NCBI GenBank assembly: GCA_944326445.1
Contig: CALVDZ010000028.1
Span: 1-27,847 of the forward strand
Direction: 5' to 3'
DNA: 27,847 bases
Source of the DNA: an uncultured Helicobacter sp.
GTDB lineage: Bacteria > Campylobacterota > Campylobacteria > Campylobacterales > Helicobacteraceae
The notes beneath the pieces were generated by a model. That model did not search any database and was not told where the DNA came from. It worked only from the letters and a program-made list of their open reading frames with translations. Positions 6,791 to 15,070 of the stretch are shown piece by piece. The position numbers and the translations under genes are program-made. Position 1 is the first letter of the stretch. Each line of letters opens with the position of its first letter.

Positions 6791-9281
6791 AAACTTCTCT
6801 TCCATCAGAATCTAATGCTAATAAAGAAGGATTGGGCTTTAAATCTATAAAAATCCATTCGTTATGAGTGGGATACACTCTTTTTTCTTTTATTTTATAT
6901 TTTCTTATAGCAAAATTTAAGCCTCTATCTACCATTTTATTATCATAATTATCGGCAAGTTCATCTTTTGGAATTGATAAAATACCTATTTGTCTCATTT
7001 TTCCTTTAATGGGGTCGCCGTCATAAAAATAATATTTATTGTCTATAACTCCTCGTTTTGCGTCTTTGGGTCCAGCATAAGACAAGAGATTCCTATACAC
7101 TCCAATAGCATAGGGTATCTGCCCCACTGCATCAGCCCAATATGGAATCCCCTCCATTGAGACGAGAATAAAGCCTCTAGCACCTTTGGGAGATTGCTTC
7201 CAATCGCCACTGCCACCACTCTGAAAAGATGAGCTAAATCTATCCACTTCCGCAAACTCCACAATATCCCTCCAAGTGAAGTATAATACACCTAGCCCCT
7301 TACATTTTGTTTTATCTTGTAAATCAGGATTCACATCTAAAAGTTTATGATAATTCTCTGCACTGCTTTCAAACCATTGAATCCCTTTGTTATAAAGCTG
7401 TCTTACAGTAAGCCTAGTTTCTGTTATTCCTTTTCTCTCTATACTAAAGAGATAGATTCCTTTTTTATTGAATATTTGGATTGTATCATTTCTTTCCCCA
7501 AACGCCAATTCATAAGCCAAAGTATCATCATTACTCGCTATAAGAATACCTTGTGATATATCTATTTTCTCTTCTGTCTCTTCCTCCACCTCCTCCCCAA
7601 AGCTCCAATACTTCTCTTTATATCCTCCATTAATAAGTTTAAGTGTGAGGAGAGAATCTAAGTTTTGTTCTCTATCCTTAGATTCTAATATAGAATCTAA
7701 TCCATTGGCTAATTGTAATTCTAGTCTTTGTGCTTTATAAGGTGTGTGGAGTGTGAGGATAGTGGCATTACTAGGATTAGATTCTACTCCTACTTGTGTA
7801 TAGTCTTTTATCTCTAGCATTGTGTTTGTGCAGGAGTTATAGAGGTAGTGGTATTTGCCTATGCCATAGTCTTTATACTCATAGTTCTCATACACTTCTT
7901 TATATACTTTAGGAATACTTTGAGGGATAAGGAGTATGAGAATAAGGGCATTAGAATCTAGCTGTAAGGATAGATAGTGATACTTATAGCCTTTGGTATA
8001 AGTCTCTTTTAGGCTAGTATATATGCTAGAGAGTATATCTTGCAGATTAGAATCTAAGCTTTGTGTATCATCTAATATTTTTGTATCTTTAGCTATATCA
8101 ATACTAAGAGAATCTAATGGGCTATTAGTGTGAGATTCTATAATATTATCTTGTATTTTTATTCTATATATGGGGAGATTGTCTTTTTGATGAGAATGGA
8201 TTTTATAATGGAGTCTTAGGATTGGTTTAGTGAGCTGTATATGAGAGAGTAGAGATTCTTTAGTTTGATTATTAGCTTGAGTAGGATTAGGTAAGTTTAT
8301 CCTAAAAGTATTTTCTTTAGGTGTGCAAATAAGAGGAAATCCTTTATCACTCATTACACCACTAGATACTAAATCTTGCATAATAGGATAGTCATCATTA
8401 AACTTTTTTAATCCTCTGGCACTAGGTAAGATTACAGCTACAGAGGTGCAGGGTCCTCCACTTAGTATGGGATTAGCACAGCCTATGATAGAGCTATTTA
8501 ATAAATCAGATTCTAAGACTAAGGGAATGCCTTTAGAAGTAAAAGGTTTGCCTTTATTAGCTTTTAGCTTTACTACTCCATTATGAGGACATTTTATTTC
8601 ATCATCTTCTAGTATTGGGTGAAGCATAGCAGTGCTTGTTAGAGAATCTATGGAGTTAGAATCTCTTTGTATCTGCTCTCTTTGTGTTTGTTCTCTCTCT
8701 ACTATCTCTTTAGATTCAGAGGAGTTACATTCTAGTTTGATATTAAGGCTAGATTCTAAGAGGGAGTAGTTAAGAAGAGTGAGCCTAGAGCCATTTAAAA
8801 ACACATCTAAGGTACTTAGGGAATTATTAGAATCTGCATTGCTAGAATCTCTATTGTTGCTTGTAGATTCTATAGAGTTAGAATCTATCTCACTCATTAA
8901 GTGATAGATGGGTTTAGATTCTACAAACACTCCTTTAGAATCTAACTCACCAAAGAATAGGGGAGTGTTAGGAGATTCTTTAGAGCCTTGTAAAAGTTGA
9001 GAGTCTAAAAAGATAGCAATATCATAATCTTGCAAACTTTGTTGATTTTGGTTAGTAAGTGTGCGTATATCCTCTAGCAATGTATTGCAATCAAGCATAT
9101 CATTATGGTAGGCAAAGATATAAACCTTGTTATTTTCTTTATCATAAAATATTTTGCATTCTAAAGAGCTATAGAGATGTTCTGTGGTATTAAAAGGATT
9201 CTTTGGTGTGATAACTAAAGGATTTGATGAAAAAAGTAATTCCTTACTTAAGGCTAGATAGGCTTTTTGGTATTCATTCAT
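6783..9281 (-). CDS. PAAR-like T6SS effector with C-terminal toxin domain
   Basis: 832 aa. The N-terminal about 220 residues are unrecognised and include serine/asparagine-rich linkers. Residues 229-320 look like a PAAR-like, metal-binding tip domain: KCPHNG (C231, H233), IIGCAN (C268), GGPCTS (C278) and FPLIC (C319). This is the Cys/His pattern of PAAR-like caps that sit on the VgrG spike. Residues about 345-560 form a middle region, part of which (473-561) is duplicated at 3862-4344 and echoed at 6255-6364. The C-terminal about 270 residues are the likely toxin: a WF...GSGDWKQ...YWADAVG...AIGVYRNLLSYAG...FYDGDPI...IGIL pattern is reminiscent of polymorphic toxin type 44 (Ntox44). I make that match from memory and hold it at low confidence. 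The start ATG is 12 bp after the lipase gene. The membrane immunity candidate overlaps the stop. Confidence 0.78.
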   Translation of the reverse strand: MNEYQKAYLALSKELLFSSNPLVITPKNPFNTTEHLYSSLECKIFYDKENNKVYIFAYHNDMLDCNTLLEDIRTLTNQNQQSLQDYDIAIFLDSQLLQGSKESPNTPLFFGELDSKGVFVESKPIYHLMSEIDSNSIESTSNNRDSSNADSNNSLSTLDVFLNGSRLTLLNYSLLESSLNIKLECNSSESKEIVEREQTQREQIQRDSNSIDSLTSTAMLHPILEDDEIKCPHNGVVKLKANKGKPFTSKGIPLVLESDLLNSSIIGCANPILSGGPCTSVAVILPSARGLKKFNDDYPIMQDLVSSGVMSDKGFPLICTPKENTFRINLPNPTQANNQTKESLLSHIQLTKPILRLHYKIHSHQKDNLPIYRIKIQDNIIESHTNSPLDSLSIDIAKDTKILDDTQSLDSNLQDILSSIYTSLKETYTKGYKYHYLSLQLDSNALILILLIPQSIPKVYKEVYENYEYKDYGIGKYHYLYNSCTNTMLEIKDYTQVGVESNPSNATILTLHTPYKAQRLELQLANGLDSILESKDREQNLDSLLTLKLINGGYKEKYWSFGEEVEEETEEKIDISQGILIASNDDTLAYELAFGERNDTIQIFNKKGIYLFSIERKGITETRLTVRQLYNKGIQWFESSAENYHKLLDVNPDLQDKTKCKGLGVLYFTWRDIVEFAEVDRFSSSFQSGGSGDWKQSPKGARGFILVSMEGIPYWADAVGQIPYAIGVYRNLLSYAGPKDAKRGVIDNKYYFYDGDPIKGKMRQIGILSIPKDELADNYDNKMVDRGLNFAIRKYKIKEKRVYPTHNEWIFIDLKPNPSLLALDSDGREVYA

Positions 9282-9293
9282 TGTATGAAGTCC

Positions 9294-11315
9294 TCAGGCA
9301 GTTTTATAAGATTGCAGGATTTGTGAGACAAGATTATTAAAGGTTTTATAACAAAATAGCTCTGTTCTATTGCTTTCATTTAGCACTTCTTGGTTATTTT
9401 CATCAACTACTATAAAGGGCTGACATTTTAGCACACTTCGTAATTCTGCCACACTGCATTGTTTATTTTCCAACTCATCAAAGAATGCTTTATCTAGGAC
9501 TTTTATATAGAGTTTTGCCTCTTGTAATTGTGTGATAGAATCTATCATTTTGTATAAATCAAATTCTTGTATTTTCTTACTATCTTTAAACCTTGCTATA
9601 TAGCTTACTTCGCTTAAGAGATAGGCTAAGGGGAATATCTTTTCTGGTGGCTTTGGAGTATCTTTGTTTATTTTCTTTTGGTTTTTATATTCTTTTTTGA
9701 CTTCTTTTAACACTTCTTTATTCACTTCTTTTAATGAATTATAATTCCATTGCATAAAGTCATTAAATAAAGCTGTGATAAGCTGATATTTGCCTTTGTT
9801 TTTACTTGCCTTGTATCCTATATAGTGTAGAGTGGTAGAATCTAGTGGTTTAGATTCTAACTCCTTAATATGATTTGAGAGCTTTTCTCTATTTGCCTCT
9901 AAGTCTAAAAGATAATCATAAAAATACAAGATAATCACAGAGCTTTTGATAGAATGTCTCTCCATACCCTCTACATCAATACCAATATTGAGATAATAAT
10001 GTTTGCCCTCTATGTCCTCCCCTAGATTCTGTATGAGCTTGTTTTCAAGATTATTTGGATTATTATCACTATCGGTTTCGATGTGATGCGTTGGTAGTCC
10101 TATATCTACTCCTTGCTTTTTTTCTTTGTGGAAATAGTAGTTGTCTATGAATGTTTTGTAAGCCAAAGCATAAGAGGAATCTACCTGCTCCAAAGTAGCA
10201 TAATACTCTCTCTCTTCCATATCTCCTGCTGGTTTTTCCTCATATTCTATATCCACGCTAAGATAGATATGCAAAGCCTCTTTAGCATTTTCTGCCAAAC
10301 TATAAAGCTTATAATACAGATTGTGAGGCAATCTCCACATTATATCATTTTGTGGAATTCTCTCTTGTTGCATTCGTGCTTCTACAAAGTTTATATCCAA
10401 AGTTCTTATAAAATCTCTAATATATTGTTTCTTTGAGGCTTTATCATAAGAGGAGAGGTTGGGGAGAGAAATCTCAAGGATACCATAGCTTAGAGGATTA
10501 AGTTCTCTAGCACCAGGGGAGTTAAAAGTATACACTTCATTAATGATTCCACAATCTCTCTTAGCATAGTTGGCAAAAGAAAGGGCAAACATTTGAGTGA
10601 GAGCACCACCTAGTGAATGTCCTGTAATAGTAAGCTTAGTAGTAGCAGTAATAGGAGGAGTGAAATTTGAGGGAGTGGGGTTTTGTGTAGAATCTTGTAA
10701 AAGAGATTGGGTAATATAAGGCTTATACTTAGCTTCTGTGCTTCTTTGATAGAGTTTTTTCCATAGTTTGTATTCTAAAGAATCTTTGTCATTCGGTATA
10801 GAATCTGATTCTACATAAAAAGGAATCTTACCTATACATTGATTATAAAATAACAGCATATCAAAATACTGTTTCTTAGGGAGATTCTTAAAGGTAAGGT
10901 TTACATCAGTTTTTATATCACCTATATTACTTGGTTCTGTTCCTCTAAAGGCTAGGGTGTATTCTTTAGATTCTTTATTTTGAAAGAGGGTTGCACTAAA
11001 GCCTGATTCTGTATTTGGTTGGTGGATAAGCATATCATATTTATCAAAGAATCGTTTTGCCTGAGTAGGGGTGAAGTCGCCTTTGAAAATCTTTTTGTAT
11101 TCTATGTTGAGAATATCAGTTAAGGTAGCTTGGGCATTTTGTACTTTTTCACCACTCTCATCTAAATTATTTATTTTTGCATATAAAATCTTAAATTCAT
11201 TTTTATCCTTTTCATCAAAGCTATATTGCTTGTCCATAAGGTCAAAGTAAGCATAAGCTGCCCACGCTAATTCTGCATTATCACGAAGCTTTTTAATTAT
11301 TGCTTTGTTTGTCAT
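9294..11315 (-). CDS. Full-length class-3 lipase, probable T6SS phospholipase effector
   Basis: 673 aa. The N-terminal about 100 residues carry a conserved leader found in all five copies of the array (AELAWAAYAYFDLMD, then DFTPTQAKRFFDKYD). The alpha/beta-hydrolase fold follows: LAFRGTEPSN (about 121-130, oxyanion-side motif of class-3 lipases), the nucleophile elbow TGHSLGG with Ser235, then TFNSPGAREL. A later GMERHSIKSS is a good candidate for the catalytic histidine. The C-terminal about 230 residues are helical and unassigned. There is no signal peptide. Class-3 (Tle-type) lipases delivered by T6SS hydrolyse recipient membrane phospholipids. The ATG overlaps the lipoprotein stop as ATGA, and that lipoprotein is the likely immunity partner. 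It is the only complete lipase of the array. Confidence 0.85.
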   Translation of the reverse strand: MTNKAIIKKLRDNAELAWAAYAYFDLMDKQYSFDEKDKNEFKILYAKINNLDESGEKVQNAQATLTDILNIEYKKIFKGDFTPTQAKRFFDKYDMLIHQPNTESGFSATLFQNKESKEYTLAFRGTEPSNIGDIKTDVNLTFKNLPKKQYFDMLLFYNQCIGKIPFYVESDSIPNDKDSLEYKLWKKLYQRSTEAKYKPYITQSLLQDSTQNPTPSNFTPPITATTKLTITGHSLGGALTQMFALSFANYAKRDCGIINEVYTFNSPGARELNPLSYGILEISLPNLSSYDKASKKQYIRDFIRTLDINFVEARMQQERIPQNDIMWRLPHNLYYKLYSLAENAKEALHIYLSVDIEYEEKPAGDMEEREYYATLEQVDSSYALAYKTFIDNYYFHKEKKQGVDIGLPTHHIETDSDNNPNNLENKLIQNLGEDIEGKHYYLNIGIDVEGMERHSIKSSVIILYFYDYLLDLEANREKLSNHIKELESKPLDSTTLHYIGYKASKNKGKYQLITALFNDFMQWNYNSLKEVNKEVLKEVKKEYKNQKKINKDTPKPPEKIFPLAYLLSEVSYIARFKDSKKIQEFDLYKMIDSITQLQEAKLYIKVLDKAFFDELENKQCSVAELRSVLKCQPFIVVDENNQEVLNESNRTELFCYKTFNNLVSQILQSYKTA
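10615..11030. repeat. 416-bp repeat, copy A (in full-length lipase)
   Basis: By direct reading, this stretch matches 12810-13225 base for base, with an offset of 2195. The match ends at single-base differences on both sides. Such identity inside otherwise diverged lipase genes points to recent duplication or gene conversion. Confidence 0.9.
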
Positions 11316-11821
11316 TTTATTTCCTTTTTAAAATAGGAACAATCTTCATAATTTTCACGCCATTCAAGCTCATAAGAAGTAGCACTCTTTGTTGTAAGAT
11401 ATTTTCTTCTATTGTACCAATTTACATAGAAAACAACCTCTTTTAATGGTAAAATTTCATTAGTAATTTTATTTTTTTCTATCTTTAGTGATAATATTAT
11501 TTCTTGTCTATTATTTTTTATCTCATCTCTAAAACGATAGGTATTGATTTCTTTGTTAAAACTATTTCCTTGTCTAGATGAACCTTTGTTTCCTTGTAAA
11601 ACTTCTTCAAAATTTGTGTTAAAATAAGCTAATAAATTATTATAATACTCCTCATCCAGCTTCCCACCTTTTGCTTGATATATCTCTTGGTCTAGCTCGC
11701 ACATCTTTTTAAACTTATGATAACTAGGCTGAAAAGAATAAGGCACAAGCCACCCCCAACCACAGCCATTAAAACACAACAAAACAAAACCAGAGATTGT
11801 AATATGTAAAAGCTTTTTCAT
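11312..11821 (-). CDS. Lipoprotein, probable immunity to the full-length lipase
   Basis: 169 aa. It has a lipoprotein signal peptide with the lipobox FNGC (Cys20), followed by GWGWLVPYSFQPSYHKFKKMCE, a block shared by the family in this window. The C-terminal half differs most from its paralogues (VNWYNRRKYLTT..., ending in DCSYFKKEIK), as expected if it carries specificity. The start ATG overlaps the end of the preceding lipase stub (ATGA). Its own stop overlaps the start of the 673-aa lipase, so the two are translationally coupled. T6SS lipases are normally paired with periplasmic lipoproteins that block them (Tli type). The role is inferred from this pairing. Confidence 0.75.
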   Translation of the reverse strand: MKKLLHITISGFVLLCFNGCGWGWLVPYSFQPSYHKFKKMCELDQEIYQAKGGKLDEEYYNNLLAYFNTNFEEVLQGNKGSSRQGNSFNKEINTYRFRDEIKNNRQEIILSLKIEKNKITNEILPLKEVVFYVNWYNRRKYLTTKSATSYELEWRENYEDCSYFKKEIK

Positions 11822-12252
11822 TTTATACCATCACATTTAGATTCTGTGCTTATTATAGCTAAAGTAAATTCTTTAGATTCTTTGTTTTGAAAGAGAGTTG
11901 CAGAGAATCCTGATTCTGTGTTGGGCTGGTGGATGAGTAAATCATACTTTTCAAAAAATCTTTTTGCTTGGAGTGGGGAGAAGTCGCCTTTGAGTGTGCC
12001 TACTTTTTCCTCTTTCTTTGTTTTTGGATTGAAAAAATATACTTCGTAATTTTTATAGGAGCTATCCATAATATCAATAAGAGTAGTTTCTTTTTTACTA
12101 AAATCCTCATTAGAATTTGCTTGGCTATTTTCATTTTTTAATTTTATAAATAACGGATTAGTATCACTTGTCATTAAATCATAATATCCATAAGCGGCTT
12201 GAGCTAGTTCAGCAGCATTTTTTAGTTTATTGATTAGTGTTTTGTTTTCCAT
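11818..12252 (-). CDS. Lipase N-terminal stub (144 aa)
   Basis: ATG at 12252 is chosen because the upstream lipoprotein stop overlaps it (TAATG) and GGAGAT lies upstream; an earlier ATG at 12267 is inside the lipoprotein gene. The protein has the array leader (AELAQAAYGYYDLM), GDFSPLQAKRFFEKYDLLIHQ and SGFSATLFQNKESKEFTLA. It then breaks where the full lipase reads FRGTE and ends IISTESKCDGIK. The nucleophile elbow and all catalytic residues are missing, so it cannot be an active lipase. The break is at AGAATCTAAA. It may be a displaced effector remnant; whether the stub has a role is unknown. Confidence 0.75.
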   Translation of the reverse strand: MENKTLINKLKNAAELAQAAYGYYDLMTSDTNPLFIKLKNENSQANSNEDFSKKETTLIDIMDSSYKNYEVYFFNPKTKKEEKVGTLKGDFSPLQAKRFFEKYDLLIHQPNTESGFSATLFQNKESKEFTLAIISTESKCDGIK

Positions 12253-12698
12253 TAAATATCTCCACATACTTTAATATTTTCTTTATTCCACATAAAACTA
12301 TAAGGAGTCATTGATTCTGGCTCCAATATAGCTCTATAACTTTTCCATTTTACTGAAAAATAGGTTTCATCTACATTATCTAAAGTAAATTCTTTTGGTT
12401 TATCATCTTTAAATGTAACATATATATCCATTGTTAATCTGTCAGAAAATTTAAATCTAGGAAATGACCCCTCTGTTTTATTCATAAATTTATATGTATG
12501 CAATTTGCTTGTATCATTATTGAGAAATTCCATAGCTTTTGTATAGCGTTCTTGAAGTGGCAATTCATTTAATTTACACAGATTTTTAAACTTATGATAA
12601 CTAGGCTGAAAAGAATAAGGCACAAACCACCCCCAACCACAACCACTAAAACATAATGTGATAAGAGTTAAGATTGAGAGATAGAGAAGTTTTTTCAT
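12252..12698 (-). CDS. Lipoprotein, probable orphan immunity protein
   Basis: 148 aa. Signal peptide with lipobox FSGC (Cys20), then GWGWFVPYSFQPSYHKFKNLC. The middle (LPLQERYTKAMEFLNNDTSK) is almost the same as in the paralogue at 13543-14025, while the C-terminus (VKWKSYRAILEPESM... ending KVCGDI) differs. It lies two bases after a lipase stub and overlaps the start of the next stub. Its apparent cognate enzyme is truncated, so it probably protects only against lipases of neighbouring strains. Confidence 0.7.
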   Translation of the reverse strand: MKKLLYLSILTLITLCFSGCGWGWFVPYSFQPSYHKFKNLCKLNELPLQERYTKAMEFLNNDTSKLHTYKFMNKTEGSFPRFKFSDRLTMDIYVTFKDDKPKEFTLDNVDETYFSVKWKSYRAILEPESMTPYSFMWNKENIKVCGDI

Positions 12699-12700
12699 TC

Positions 12701-12751
12701 TTAGGCTACTTTGGATTCTGTATGATACACTTCATTAATGATTCCACAATC
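12701..12751. repeat. Junction repeat, copy 1 (lipase stub 3' end)
   Basis: About 50 bp at the end of this stub match 14028 onward with an offset of 1327, covering the INEVYHTESKVA coding end. The final GGCTACTTT (AAAGTAGCC on the coding strand) also occurs just after tssF at 16011-16019, where it is the native leader of the first lipoprotein gene. The junction thus joins a broken lipase to that leader at a variant of the AGAWTCT word. Confidence 0.75.
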
Positions 12752-13543
12752 TCTTTTAGCATAGTTGGCAAAAGAAAGAGCAAAGAGTTGAGCTAGACAA
12801 CCACCTAGAGAATGTCCTGTAATAGTAAGCTTAGTAGTAGCAGTAATAGGAGGAGTGAAATTTGAGGGAGTGGGGTTTTGTGTAGAATCTTGTAAAAGAG
12901 ATTGGGTAATATAAGGCTTATACTTAGCTTCTGTGCTTCTTTGATAGAGTTTTTTCCATAGTTTGTATTCTAAAGAATCTTTGTCATTCGGTATAGAATC
13001 TGATTCTACATAAAAAGGAATCTTACCTATACATTGATTATAAAATAACAGCATATCAAAATACTGTTTCTTAGGGAGATTCTTAAAGGTAAGGTTTACA
13101 TCAGTTTTTATATCACCTATATTACTTGGTTCTGTTCCTCTAAAGGCTAGGGTGTATTCTTTAGATTCTTTATTTTGAAAGAGGGTTGCACTAAAGCCTG
13201 ATTCTGTATTTGGTTGGTGGATAAGTACATCATACTTTTCAAAGAATCTTTTAGATTGGGTGGGAGTCATATCGCCATCTAATTTGCCTATTTTCTCCTT
13301 TTTCTTTGTTTGTGGTGGATTGAAACAATGTGCTTCATAATTCTTATAGGTGCTATCCATAATATCAATAAGAGTAATTTCTTTTTCAATAAAATTTTCG
13401 TCAGAATCTATCTGGCTATTTTCCTTTTTTAATTCTATAAATGACTGATTTTTGCTGGTTGTTGCCAAATGATAATATCCATAAGCTGCCATTGCTAATT
13501 CCGCATTACTTTTAAGTTTATTAATTAAATTTTTATTTTGCAT
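12701..13543 (-). CDS. Lipase stub (280 aa) retaining the GHSLGG elbow
   Basis: The leader (AELAMAAYGYYHLA) and DMTPTQSKRFFEKYDVLIHQ are specific to this copy. From about residue 107 it becomes identical to the full lipase over 416 bp, through LAFRGTEPSNIGD up to the elbow TITGHSLGG. About 25 residues after the elbow it stops in HTESKVA instead of continuing TFNSPGAREL. It has the nucleophile serine but lacks the later catalytic Asp and His, so it should be inactive. The ATG overlaps the upstream lipoprotein stop (TAATG). The mosaic of diverged leader plus identical core indicates recombination between array members. Confidence 0.78.
   Translation of the reverse strand: MQNKNLINKLKSNAELAMAAYGYYHLATTSKNQSFIELKKENSQIDSDENFIEKEITLIDIMDSTYKNYEAHCFNPPQTKKKEKIGKLDGDMTPTQSKRFFEKYDVLIHQPNTESGFSATLFQNKESKEYTLAFRGTEPSNIGDIKTDVNLTFKNLPKKQYFDMLLFYNQCIGKIPFYVESDSIPNDKDSLEYKLWKKLYQRSTEAKYKPYITQSLLQDSTQNPTPSNFTPPITATTKLTITGHSLGGCLAQLFALSFANYAKRDCGIINEVYHTESKVA
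12810..13225. repeat. 416-bp repeat, copy B (in lipase stub)
   Basis: Matches 10615-11030 without a visible difference. See that entry. The copies are in direct orientation about 2.2 kb apart, so recombination between them would delete one lipoprotein, one stub and part of the leaders. Confidence 0.9.
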
Positions 13544-14025
13544 TACTTTATCCTTTCTGTATAGTCATTCAAGGGTATATATTGGTATATATCAAAACAA
13601 TCTACTTTTTTCTCATTCCACTCAAGCTTATAACTTATTCGACCCAGACTTAAATAAGAGCGTTTTGCATACCATTTTACCCAAAACTCAATTTCATCTA
13701 CATTATCTAAAACAAATTCTTTTGGCTTATTGTCTTTAAATGTAACATGTATGTTCATTCTTAATCTATCAGAAAAATTAAATACAGGAAATGAGCCATT
13801 TGTTTTATTCATAAATTTATATGTATGTAATTTGCTTGTATCATTATTGAGAAATTCCATAGCTTTTGTATAGCGTTCTTGCAATGGCAATTCATTTAAC
13901 TTACACATTTTCTTAAACTTATGATAACTAGGCTGAAAAGAATAAGGCACAAACCAACCCCAACCACAACCATTAAAGCATAATGTGATAAGAATTAGGA
14001 TTGAGAGATAGAGAATCTTTTTCAT
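13543..14025 (-). CDS. Lipoprotein, probable orphan immunity protein
   Basis: 160 aa. Lipobox FNGC (Cys20) after a hydrophobic signal, then the family block GWGWFVPYSFQPSYHKFKKMCK. It is close to the paralogue at 12252-12698 through SKLHTYKFMNKT and diverges in the last third (VKWYAKRSYLSLGRISYKLEW, ending TERIK). This C-terminal variability on a constant N-terminus fits immunity specificity. It starts two bases after a stub stop. Its stop overlaps the next stub start. Confidence 0.7.
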   Translation of the reverse strand: MKKILYLSILILITLCFNGCGWGWFVPYSFQPSYHKFKKMCKLNELPLQERYTKAMEFLNNDTSKLHTYKFMNKTNGSFPVFNFSDRLRMNIHVTFKDNKPKEFVLDNVDEIEFWVKWYAKRSYLSLGRISYKLEWNEKKVDCFDIYQYIPLNDYTERIK

Positions 14026-14027
14026 TC

Positions 14028-14078
14028 TTAGGCTACTTTGGATTCTGTATGATACACTTCATTAATGATTCCACAATC
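14028..14078. repeat. Junction repeat, copy 2 (lipase stub 3' end)
   Basis: Second copy of the stub-ending sequence at 12701. Two lipase alleles with unlike cores carry the same terminal junction, so either one truncated end was copied onto the other or both broke at the same place. Confidence 0.75.
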
Positions 14079-14735
14079 TCTCTTAGCATAGTTGGCAAAA
14101 GAAAGAGCAAACATTTGAGCTAGACAGCCACCTAGAGAATGTCCTACGACATTTAAGCTCTTAGGCTTAGTAATAGCTGGGTATTTCTCAGCACATTGAT
14201 AATAAAAATTTAGCATTTTTTCAAAATAATCTTTGGGAACACTAGACCGTGCAAGGAGATTCAAAAAATCAGCTTCCACATAATCTTTGGAATCAAAGCT
14301 ACCTCTGATAGCTAAAGTATATTCTTTAGATTCTTTATCTTGAAATAAACAAGCGTGGAAACCCTTTTGCTGTTTATTGTTTTTGTTATCAAACTTAGGA
14401 TAGAAATCTAGTAAATCATATTTATCAAAGAATCTTTTTGCTTGTGTCGGAGTCATATCGCCCTTGAGTGTACCTACTACATCAGGCTTAAACTTTGCTG
14501 ATAGTTGTGGTTTATATACTTTATAATCTGCAAATGTGCTATCCATAATGTCAGTAAGAGCAATTTCTTTTGTAATGGGATTTTTATTAGAATCTGTTTT
14601 ATCGTTACCTTTTTCATCTTTTAATACGATAAATAATTGATTGGTATCACTTGTCATTAAGTCATAATATCCATAAGCGGCTTGAGCTAGTTCGGCAGCA
14701 TTTTTCATTTTATTGATTAATAGCTTATTTTCCAT
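14028..14735 (-). CDS. Lipase stub (235 aa), second sequence type
   Basis: Leader AELAQAAYGYYDLM and DMTPTQAKRFFDKYDLLDFYP, then a core (GFHACLFQDKESKEYTLAIRG ... LNVVGHSLGG) clearly diverged from the full lipase, so it derives from a different lipase allele. After the elbow it joins the common FALSFANYAKRDCGIINEVY segment and ends HTESKVA, exactly as the 280-aa stub does. The catalytic Asp and His regions are absent. AGAGGAGAAATCT precedes the ATG, which overlaps the end of the preceding immunity gene. Confidence 0.77.
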   Translation of the reverse strand: MENKLLINKMKNAAELAQAAYGYYDLMTSDTNQLFIVLKDEKGNDKTDSNKNPITKEIALTDIMDSTFADYKVYKPQLSAKFKPDVVGTLKGDMTPTQAKRFFDKYDLLDFYPKFDNKNNKQQKGFHACLFQDKESKEYTLAIRGSFDSKDYVEADFLNLLARSSVPKDYFEKMLNFYYQCAEKYPAITKPKSLNVVGHSLGGCLAQMFALSFANYAKRDCGIINEVYHTESKVA

Positions 14736-15069
14736 AGATTTCTCCTCTTTGTACCTTATTATACCAATCTTTATCCCATTTGTTATAAAAATCAGTGCAA
14801 TTTATCCACTGCTCTTCCCAATACAAATCTTCTATATAGCCTTTTGGCTCATATATGCCAGTATACCAAACGCCATCAATAAATCCATTCTTATCTCTGT
14901 ATTTATTTATACTTTCTGCATCTCCTACACCTTTGAAAATAAAATCATATTGCATTTTACACATTTTCTTAAATTTCCAATAGCTGGGCTGAAAATAAAA
15001 AGAAAGGGGCGTATAATAAAATATCCCTAAGCCTACAAGAATCAAGAATCCATAAAATATTTTTTTCAT
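14725..15069 (-). CDS. Membrane-anchored variant of the immunity family (114 aa)
   Basis: An ATG at 15069 is preferred: GGAAGG lies five bases upstream and the stop of the preceding stub overlaps. A longer start at 15156 would read back through that stub. The N-terminus MKKIFYGFLILVGLGIFYY is hydrophobic but has no lipobox cysteine. It then rejoins the family with FYFQPSYWKFKKMCKM and ends in a short divergent domain rich in W and Y (IEDLYWEEQWINCTDFY). It should therefore be anchored by an uncleaved inner-membrane helix or be secreted, unlike its four lipoprotein relatives. Immunity is inferred from family and position. Confidence 0.68.
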   Translation of the reverse strand: MKKIFYGFLILVGLGIFYYTPLSFYFQPSYWKFKKMCKMQYDFIFKGVGDAESINKYRDKNGFIDGVWYTGIYEPKGYIEDLYWEEQWINCTDFYNKWDKDWYNKVQRGEIYGK

Positions 15070-15070
15070 T

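Noticed and set aside
7043..7291. 82-codon minus-strand frame
   Set aside because: It lies inside the toxin domain of the 832-aa effector in another frame and has no family resemblance.
10113..10436. 107-codon plus-strand frame
   Set aside because: It is antisense to the full-length lipase, which has clear motifs in the real frame.
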